A DNA stretch of 12,468 nt from NCBI GenBank assembly GCA_027068235.1, contig JAMOUE010000113.1, positions 1-12,468 of the forward strand, in the 5' to 3' direction. The notes below the pieces were generated by a model that had not been told where the DNA came from, ran no database searches, and worked only from the letters and a program-made list of their open reading frames with translations. The stretch comes from Deltaproteobacteria bacterium. Lineage in GTDB: Bacteria; Desulfobacterota; Dissulfuribacteria; Dissulfuribacterales; QOAL01. A program made the position numbers and the translations under genes. Positions 7,756 to 12,468 of this stretch are shown piece after piece (within the stretch, counting starts at the first letter, position 1; each line of letters starts with the position of its first letter).

Positions 7756-8778
7756 ATGTCCATACCACTTATTCAGCAGGTGCGCTTGGGAGCCTATATA
7801 ACTGGCAACATGCTCAAAAGGAACCAACACTTTCCATTGGTTCTGATGCTCGAACCGCTTTTTCTCTGTAATCTCAACTGTAAGGGCTGTGGAAAGACTG
7901 CATATCCTCCCGAAATCCTCAAGAAGAGAATGTCTGTAGAAGAGTGCATAAATGCTGTGGAAGAGTGCGGTGCCCCTGTTGTTTCCATCCCTGGAGGAGA
8001 GCCACTTTTACATCCAGAAATACACCTGATAGTAAACGAACTCATCAAGAGGAAAAAATTCATATATCTTTGCACCAATGCCTTACTTGTAGAGAAACGA
8101 ATCAATCAGTTTTCACCATCTCCATATCTTACCTTTAACATTCACCTCGATGGCCTAGCGGAAAAGCACGACGCCCTGGTAGGCGCTAAGGGTACCTTTG
8201 ATTCTGCCGTAAATGCCATAAAACTCCTACTCAACCGTGGTTTCAGGGTAACCACTAACACAACATTCTTTTATGGAGAAACACCAGAATCTGCAGAGAA
8301 ATTTCTAGATTTTGTAACAAGCCTTAACGTTGAGGCAATGACTATTTCGGCAGGCTTTAGTTACGAAAAGGCCCAAGATCAGGAAAACTTCCTCACCAGA
8401 CAAACTACCATCGAGTTATTTAGAGGCATATTTGAGATACAAAAACGCAAAAAAAAGAAATGGAAATTTAACCATAGCATACTTTATCTTGACTTCCTTG
8501 CAGGCAATCAGGACTACCAGTGTACCCCTTGGGGTAATCCTACAAGAAACATGTTTGGATGGCAGTGGCCGTGTTACCTGTTAAACGATGGATATGTACC
8601 AACATATCGAGACTTGATTACGAAAACCGATTGGAGCCGTTTTGGAAGGGGAAATGACCCAAGATGCGAAAACTGCATGGTGCATTGTGGATACGAACCA
8701 ACTGCCGTGGTGGACACTGTTAAGCATCCATGGAAGGCCTTGTCAGTAACACTGACCGGCATAAAGACCAGTGGCTAG
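7756..8778 (+). CDS. hpnH: hopanoid biosynthesis radical SAM protein HpnH (adenosylhopane synthase)
   Basis: Radical SAM enzyme that adds a 5'-deoxyadenosyl radical to diploptene to give adenosylhopane, the entry to extended (C35) hopanoids. The SAM-cluster motif CNLNCKGC gives C38, C42 and C45 with the expected CxxxCxxC spacing. The SAM-binding SIPGGEPLLHPE follows at 77-88, and NIHLDG at 128-133. The C-terminal third carries further cysteines, C256, C273, C304, C307 and C311 (RCENCMVHCGYEP), consistent with the HpnH C-terminal domain. At 340 residues the length fits. AGGAG (7746-7750) lies 5 bases before the ATG. It is the last gene of the trxA-hpnH unit and ends 19 bases from a convergent gene. 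No hopene cyclase is in this window, so the substrate must come from elsewhere in the genome. Confidence 0.92.
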   Translation: MSIPLIQQVRLGAYITGNMLKRNQHFPLVLMLEPLFLCNLNCKGCGKTAYPPEILKKRMSVEECINAVEECGAPVVSIPGGEPLLHPEIHLIVNELIKRKKFIYLCTNALLVEKRINQFSPSPYLTFNIHLDGLAEKHDALVGAKGTFDSAVNAIKLLLNRGFRVTTNTTFFYGETPESAEKFLDFVTSLNVEAMTISAGFSYEKAQDQENFLTRQTTIELFRGIFEIQKRKKKKWKFNHSILYLDFLAGNQDYQCTPWGNPTRNMFGWQWPCYLLNDGYVPTYRDLITKTDWSRFGRGNDPRCENCMVHCGYEPTAVVDTVKHPWKALSVTLTGIKTSG

Positions 8779-8797
8779 CAATACTAAGGCTAAAGAT

Positions 8798-9295
8798 TTA
8801 AGTTGCCCTGCCCTTTCCCTGTTTCTGCTTTCCATCTTTTTCATACTGCCAAAAAAGCTTGGTATATAAAAAAGCAGAAAGAAAGACCATTGTAGGGACT
8901 AAGATTATTTCAGGAAAAGCCCTATTCTCCGCATTAACAAGCGATAGAGCTGAAAGAACCATACAAAAGAGATATCCAATGCGCCTATAGCGCATTATTT
9001 CCCTTAAAATGTACAAATTTACTGTTGGAACAACAAGGGCGAGAAGCATCACAATACTTAATTGGCCAAAAGATAAGGCAAAATATAATTTTTTAAGGGT
9101 GATAAAAAGAAGAATAAAGAACAAAGACAGATTGACAAACTGATACTTCATCTTGTCAGCCGGATAGGCCATATTTCTAAGATAAAAATCTAACTCTCCA
9201 TCCTCATCTTCTCCCTTTAACTTTTCCCTTATTTTCTCCTTAGAGTAACCTTTGTTTAGGAGTTCTTCTATCTTGTCTTCTAGAAAAGCAGCCAT
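8798..9295 (-). CDS. small four-helix membrane protein, unknown function
   Basis: I do not recognise this protein. It has 165 residues, with an amphipathic, charged N-terminal region (about 1-50) reading like a short helical hairpin (IEELLNKGYSKEKIREKL). Four hydrophobic helices follow near 53-73, 78-97, 105-121 and 128-147, then a basic tail rich in lysine and glutamine. Both ends are probably cytoplasmic. It starts 2 bases after the amidotransferase stop, so it is last in a three-gene operon with the DAHP synthase and amidotransferase, and has only a weak ribosome-binding site of its own (AAGGGA 14 bases away). Coding character (regular helices, positive-inside charges) supports a real gene. 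Confidence 0.75.
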   Translation of the reverse strand: MAAFLEDKIEELLNKGYSKEKIREKLKGEDEDGELDFYLRNMAYPADKMKYQFVNLSLFFILLFITLKKLYFALSFGQLSIVMLLALVVPTVNLYILREIMRYRRIGYLFCMVLSALSLVNAENRAFPEIILVPTMVFLSAFLYTKLFWQYEKDGKQKQGKGRAT

Positions 9296-9297
9296 CT

Positions 9298-10017
9298 TTA
9301 TGTGACAATCCCTTCTTTTTTGAGATAAGCTGTAAAATCATCTAGAAATATATAAAGGGTATTGTTCATGGCTTCAAAATCATGACTGTCTTCAAGTAAA
9401 ACTTCTGGTCGTTGTATGTATTCACCCTCTTCAAGAAGTTCATCTCCGCAATTCTTTATTAGGTTCTCCAACCCTTCCCTAGTACTTTCTATATGAAACT
9501 GAAAACCAACGATCCTATTGTCAAATACAAAGGCCTGATTAGCACATCCTGAAGAACTGGCGATATGCAGTGCTCCCTCAGGCATATCAAAGGTATCACC
9601 ATGCCAATGAAGGGCATCAAAGGTGGCCGGCATCCTGCCAAAGATAGGAGAGTTCCATCCTATTGGTGTGAGGGACACGGGGAAGAAACCAATCTCTTTG
9701 TAAAGATTCTTATGTACCTTTGCTCCCAAGGCTTGTGCCAAAAGCTGTGCTCCAAGGCACACGCCAAGACACGCCTTACCAGCATCAATGCTTTTTTTTA
9801 TGAAGTCCTTTTCGTCCCTTAGCCACGGATATTCACTATCATCATAAACACCCATTGGCCCGCCCATTATGACAAGAAGATCAAATTCATCCGTTGAGGG
9901 CAAATTGTAATCTTCATAAAACTTTGTATAGGTCTCCTCACAGCCTTTCTTCTGAGCCCATTTACTAATTGCCTGCGGTCCTTCAAAAGGGACATGCATG
10001 AGATAATGAACTTTCAT
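9298..10017 (-). CDS. class I glutamine amidotransferase, stand-alone
   Basis: Cytoplasmic hydrolase of the class I (triad) glutamine amidotransferase fold, like the GuaA N-terminal domain but without a synthetase half (239 residues). The oxyanion loop MGGPMGVYDD (51-60), the nucleophile C87 in GVCLGAQLLA, and the catalytic pair H175 and E177 in FQFHIES are intact, so it should be active. Stand-alone members may act on gamma-glutamyl compounds or pass ammonia to a partner; many are annotated only as GMP synthase-like. The ATG follows the DAHP synthase stop by 3 bases, implying co-transcription, yet no aromatic-pathway step fed by DAHP needs this kind of enzyme directly. An ammonia donor to an aminated chorismate product is conceivable but unsupported here. 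Confidence 0.85.
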   Translation of the reverse strand: MKVHYLMHVPFEGPQAISKWAQKKGCEETYTKFYEDYNLPSTDEFDLLVIMGGPMGVYDDSEYPWLRDEKDFIKKSIDAGKACLGVCLGAQLLAQALGAKVHKNLYKEIGFFPVSLTPIGWNSPIFGRMPATFDALHWHGDTFDMPEGALHIASSSGCANQAFVFDNRIVGFQFHIESTREGLENLIKNCGDELLEEGEYIQRPEVLLEDSHDFEAMNNTLYIFLDDFTAYLKKEGIVT

Positions 10018-10020
10018 ATC

Positions 10021-11169
10021 TTAGTCTCCCTGACCTTTGACACCATGCCACTGTTTAAAAAGTGCCTGTTGGGCAAGTTGTAACCTTTCATTATAACACT
10101 TCCTGACTGCCTCTATATCTGCCAAATAGTAATCCAGCTCTGGCATCGTCAAAGCCTGATGTCCATCACAAAGGGCCATTTCAGGACGTGGATGAAATTC
10201 TGTCAGGACCATATTTGCTCCAGCAATGATACCCTGGGCAGTCACATGAAAGATATCGAATATCCCATCAGGAGCCCTGTCTTTACTGCCTACAGAATGG
10301 GTTGGATCAATACATACAGGGAGTCTTGTCAACCTCTTAACAACTGGTACATGGGCAAAATCTACAAGATTCCTATGGGGATCTCCTAGTCGGGACTGTA
10401 CGCCTCTTAAGCAAAAGATGATATTTCTATTTCCCTCGCTTGCAATATATTCACACGCATTGAGGGAATCCTCCAAACTTAATCCCATACCTCTTTTGTA
10501 TAGAACAGGAAATTCTGTTTGTGAGCCAGCAGCCTTCAAAAGCTCAAAATTCTGAGCGTTACGTGTACCTATCTGAAGCATAACACCAGTGGGCTTACCA
10601 GCCTCTTCCAAGGCCTCCATTATTTCCTCTATATGAATCTCCTTAAGTACCTCCATGGCAATGACTCTTATGTCATACTTACCTGCTAATTCAAAAAGCC
10701 AAGGTAAACATGCCTTACCATGGCCTTGGAAATCGTAAGGACTGGTTCGCGGCTTATAAACCCCCATTCTGGCTGTCTTGAGACCGGTCCTTTTCATGTT
10801 TCTAAATATGGTCTCAATATTGTCAGGGGTATCCACTGCGCAAGGCCCTATAAAACAATTAAAACTTTGCTGACTAAATTCTATTCCGTTGTAAACGAAA
10901 CCAACATCGTCTACCTGACCTCCATGACGGCCAATTTGCCTGTATTTGCTTGAAACCCTTACAACCTTTTCAACTCCAGGCATCCGCTCTATTACTTCAG
11001 AAGGGATATGATGAGTCGGTCCAATCAGATAGATCTCATTGACAACTCTCTGGGCACCTCTAATACCTGATGAACGAGTCTGTATATCCTCAAACTGTGA
11101 CAAAAAATCCAAAAGTTTCTGAACTTCTGGCCCACTTGGGTCCACATCCGGTTTCATGATGATTATCAT
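10021..11169 (-). CDS. aroF: 3-deoxy-7-phosphoheptulonate (DAHP) synthase, type I-beta-like
   Basis: Joins phosphoenolpyruvate and erythrose 4-phosphate to give DAHP, the first step of the shikimate pathway. An N-terminal ferredoxin-like regulatory domain (about 1-80, MKPDVDPSGPEVQK) precedes the barrel. Metal ligands expected from the Thermotoga enzyme are all present: C110 (GPCAV), H291 (DPTHSVG), E324 (EFHPRPE) and D335 (ALCDGHQAL). Substrate loops KPRTSPYDFQG (139-149), IGTRNAQNFELL (200-211) and YKRGMG (224-229) are intact. At 382 residues it is longer than the Thermotoga enzyme (338), with insertions around 83-97 and 300-310. It has CLRG where many relatives have CERG. The start could also be the ATG at 11157. 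A sister function such as another deoxy-sugar acid synthase is less likely. Confidence 0.87.
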   Translation of the reverse strand: MIIIMKPDVDPSGPEVQKLLDFLSQFEDIQTRSSGIRGAQRVVNEIYLIGPTHHIPSEVIERMPGVEKVVRVSSKYRQIGRHGGQVDDVGFVYNGIEFSQQSFNCFIGPCAVDTPDNIETIFRNMKRTGLKTARMGVYKPRTSPYDFQGHGKACLPWLFELAGKYDIRVIAMEVLKEIHIEEIMEALEEAGKPTGVMLQIGTRNAQNFELLKAAGSQTEFPVLYKRGMGLSLEDSLNACEYIASEGNRNIIFCLRGVQSRLGDPHRNLVDFAHVPVVKRLTRLPVCIDPTHSVGSKDRAPDGIFDIFHVTAQGIIAGANMVLTEFHPRPEMALCDGHQALTMPELDYYLADIEAVRKCYNERLQLAQQALFKQWHGVKGQGD

Positions 11170-11222
11170 GGCTTAATTCGTCTACCTCTTCGAAAATTTT
11201 TGTGTATCTTTACAATCTGGGC

Positions 11223-11250
11223 AATTTACTCCAAAAACTAATCGTTTCAA
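11223..11250 (-). promoter_or_regulatory. candidate promoter for the DAHP synthase operon
   Basis: On the complement, TTGAAA (11245-11250) and TAAATT (11223-11228) are 16 bases apart, 5/6 and 4/6 to consensus, between the HU terminator and the DAHP synthase start. The leader would be about 45 bases. An AGAGG about 15 bases before the first ATG is the only ribosome-binding candidate, and its distance fits the second ATG even less well. Identified by eye only. Confidence 0.35.
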
Positions 11251-11270
11251 AGCGAAATGTGGCGGTAGGG

Positions 11271-11302
11271 AAAAAGCAAAAAAAAGCCGGCGACTGCCGG
11301 CT
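11271..11302 (-). terminator. intrinsic terminator after HU gene
   Basis: A perfect GC-rich stem AGCCGGC / GCCGGCT (11285-11291 with 11296-11302) with a four-base loop is followed, in the direction of HU transcription, by a run of eight T residues and then GCTTTTT. This is a textbook rho-independent terminator, about 24 bases past the HU stop codon, and it separates HU from the DAHP synthase operon. Confidence 0.92.
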
Positions 11303-11325
11303 AAATAATTGTTTTAGGACAAACC

Positions 11326-11598
11326 TTATTGGACTGCTTCAGACAAACGGGACCCAGGACGAAATTTAACAACCTTCTTGGCTGGTATTTTCATCTTTTT
11401 GCCTGTCTGAGGATTTCTACCCGTTCTAGCACTCCTCTCTGTCACATAAAATGTTCCAAACCCCACCAAAGTCACCTTTTCTCCTGCGGCTACTGCATCC
11501 ATTATTGCATCCATAAAGGCATTCAATGCCCTCTCGGCAGCAGCCTTGGATATCCCTGCACCTGTCGCCATCTGCTCGACCAATTGTCCTTTATTCAT
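11326..11598 (-). CDS. hup: HU-family DNA-binding protein
   Basis: Small basic histone-like protein that bends and compacts DNA as a dimer. At 90 residues it is exactly family length. It has the N-terminal helix MNKGQLVEQMA, the GFGTF turn (46-50) and the beta-arm sequence RTGRNPQTGKKMKIPA (58-73) holding the proline that intercalates DNA. It ends with VKFRPGSRLSEAVQ. The GRNPQTG arm and lack of IHF-specific features favour HU over IHF, though IHF subunits share the fold. GGGAGG lies 6 bases before the ATG, a strong site fitting high expression. It has its own promoter candidate and terminator and so is probably monocistronic. Confidence 0.95.
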   Translation of the reverse strand: MNKGQLVEQMATGAGISKAAAERALNAFMDAIMDAVAAGEKVTLVGFGTFYVTERSARTGRNPQTGKKMKIPAKKVVKFRPGSRLSEAVQ

Positions 11599-11651
11599 GA
11601 AGGGCCTCCCAACTCGTAATTATTTGCCCAAATGATGAGCTTATTTTCCTT

Positions 11652-11679
11652 ATCTTATGTAAAATAAGTAAAATGGCAA
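11652..11679 (-). promoter_or_regulatory. candidate promoter for HU gene
   Basis: On the complement, TTGCCA (11674-11679) and TAAGAT (11652-11657) are 16 bases apart, each 4/6 to 5/6 to consensus, with an AT-only spacer. The predicted start lies about 45 bases before the HU ATG. Just upstream (11681-11700) is an imperfect T-rich/A-rich dyad that may curve the DNA or act as an upstream element. By eye only. Confidence 0.42.
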
Positions 11680-11721
11680 GGTCTTTTTGGAAAAAAGGAC
11701 AAAAAAATAAACTTTGAGCCT

Positions 11722-12399
11722 TTAAAAGGGAGCCTTTTTAGACTTAAGCTCAAAATTGATGCTATTTAGCCTTTCTTTGGTAAGACTTGTACCGGGTTGA
11801 ATTTGGGTTGCAAGACAGGATGCAGCAGGGATATTCCAAAAATCAAATCCCCATTTCCTAAGAATAGATCTAATATCTGACTTGGTAAACCCAAAAATTG
11901 CAAGTGGGGTTTGGATCTCAAGTTCTAAAAGGGCATAAAGCCCTGGCCTGTGACTGAATAAGTCGTCAAACTGTGTGCCATCAAAAACATTATCACATAG
12001 TCTATCTCTCTTAGAAATTGCAGACTTTATAGCAAGATATAGATTCTTTTTACAATAGTAACAACGTAGTCTATCATTCTTTTGGATTTCAGGAATATTA
12101 AGTGGCTCCCAATAAATTTCCAGCACGTCAACACCAATCTGCCTACCTACCAAACGTGCCTGATCCAGAGCTTCAACTGAAACAAAACAAGAATTGGCTA
12201 GAACAGGATATATCTTGACTCCAGCCCACTTTAACGCCGATATCAACAAAAATGCGCTGTCAACACCACCAGAAAATCCTATGGCGCAACTTCCTTTTAA
12301 ATTGCCCCAATAGTTTTTCAGTTTCTCAAGCTTTGACGCAATTGACAGACTATGATGGTAATTTGTCCTGCGGTTGACCAAGGAGGAATTTGCCCTCAC
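11722..12399 (-). CDS. larE: LarE-like PP-loop sulfur transferase, short at the C-terminus
   Basis: ATP pyrophosphatase of the LarE family, which in Lactiplantibacillus donates sulfur to a pyridinium cofactor of lactate racemase. Visible motifs: PP-loop FSGGVDS (42-48), the C113-x2-C116 pair in RCYYCKK, FDGTQFDDL with HRPGL (139-154), the TKSDIR helix (172-177) and C195 in PAASCLA, the position of the sacrificial sulfur cysteine. The protein stops at 225 residues, soon after LTKERLNSI, so the usual final 50-60 residues (RVR and ARIE region) are absent. No other frame continues the family sequence. The frame opens with GTG at 12399, overlapping the DUF39-type gene by 50 bases; TTG at 12381, with GAGGG 10 bases before it, may be the true start. 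It is AT-rich. Function as a real LarE is doubtful. Confidence 0.75.
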   Translation of the reverse strand: MRANSSLVNRRTNYHHSLSIASKLEKLKNYWGNLKGSCAIGFSGGVDSAFLLISALKWAGVKIYPVLANSCFVSVEALDQARLVGRQIGVDVLEIYWEPLNIPEIQKNDRLRCYYCKKNLYLAIKSAISKRDRLCDNVFDGTQFDDLFSHRPGLYALLELEIQTPLAIFGFTKSDIRSILRKWGFDFWNIPAASCLATQIQPGTSLTKERLNSINFELKSKKAPF

Positions 12400-12468
12400 T
12401 TATCCATTCTTTCAAGATTATGGCAATCTCACGGGCCCTAACATAACTCGAAAGGGGAGCAGTCTTCA
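12350..12468 (-). CDS. DUF39/HcyBio-type protein, C-terminal fragment at window edge
   Basis: The last 38 codons of a gene running in from beyond the right edge, ending with TAG at 12350-12352. The sequence APLSSYVRAREIA, then LKEWI and GKFLLGQP, closely resembles, from memory, the C-terminus of DUF39 homocysteine biosynthesis proteins. These take part in making homocysteine from aspartate semialdehyde and sulfide in methanogens and some sulfur-metabolising bacteria. It overlaps the start of the LarE-like gene by 50 bases in a different frame, so the two are probably co-transcribed. The fragment is short, so the family call is moderate. Confidence 0.6.
   Translation of the reverse strand, partial: KTAPLSSYVRAREIAIILKEWISEGKFLLGQPQDKLPS

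Noticed and set aside
11681..11700. Imperfect dyad of T-run and A-run upstream of HU, considered as a terminator for the LarE-like gene.
   Set aside because: In the direction of transcription it is followed by CTTGCC and not by a T-run; it is more likely promoter-proximal AT-rich DNA.
11722..11740. AAAAGG-CTC-CCTTTT hairpin overlapping the LarE-like stop, considered as a terminator.
   Set aside because: Short AT-rich stem with a three-base loop; the T-run (complement of 11701-11707) lies about 17 bases further on, too far for a standard terminator.
1..12468. CRISPR arrays, tRNA or rRNA genes, insertion sequences and long repeats.
   Set aside because: None seen on either strand when reading through the window; no regularly spaced repeats or transposase motifs.

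Overview
The window reads as chromosomal DNA of a Gram-negative anaerobe, most probably a member of the Desulfobacterota (formerly Deltaproteobacteria). The grounds are inference from gene content. A BamD-type lipoprotein implies an outer membrane. HpnB and HpnH imply hopanoids. A C-terminal piece of a DUF39/HcyBio-type homocysteine biosynthesis protein, a LarE-type sulfur transferase, a DUF116 protein and a type I-beta DAHP synthase are a common mix in sulfur-metabolising anaerobes. No rRNA, tRNA, CRISPR array, insertion sequence or prophage gene is seen.

Layout, left to right. (1) 3-875 (+): the 3' part of an AT-rich WYL-domain regulator whose start lies outside the window. (2) 964-2437 (-): a fetA-fetB ABC transporter pair with overlapping genes. 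(3) A divergent intergenic region with candidate promoters in both directions. (4) 2743-8778 (+): seven genes, trxA-trxB-bamD-hpnB-ispH-DUF116-hpnH, abutting, overlapping or separated by gaps of about 25 bases or less, so probably one transcription unit. It joins thiol redox (TrxA/TrxB), outer-membrane assembly (BamD), isoprenoid precursor supply (IspH) and hopanoid modification (HpnB, HpnH), with an unassigned cysteine-rich membrane protein (DUF116) between IspH and HpnH. (5) 8798-11169 (-): three tightly packed genes, DAHP synthase, a class I glutamine amidotransferase and a small four-helix membrane protein, converging tail-to-tail on hpnH. (6) 11326-11598 (-): a monocistronic HU gene with a visible promoter candidate and a strong intrinsic terminator. 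(7) 11722-12468 (-): the end of a DUF39-type gene overlapping a LarE-like PP-loop gene that lacks the family's C-terminal segment.

How they work together: the central unit couples isoprenoid flux (IspH makes IPP/DMAPP) to hopanoid tailoring (HpnH adds 5'-deoxyadenosine to diploptene; HpnB is a hopanoid-associated glycosyltransferase), next to an envelope assembly factor and the thioredoxin system. IspH and HpnH are both oxygen-sensitive Fe-S enzymes, and the divergent FetAB pair belongs to a family linked to iron export and oxidative stress. The right edge pairs two genes whose families act in sulfur transfer. Several annotated starts are choices made from ribosome-binding sites and family length, and these are explained in each entry.
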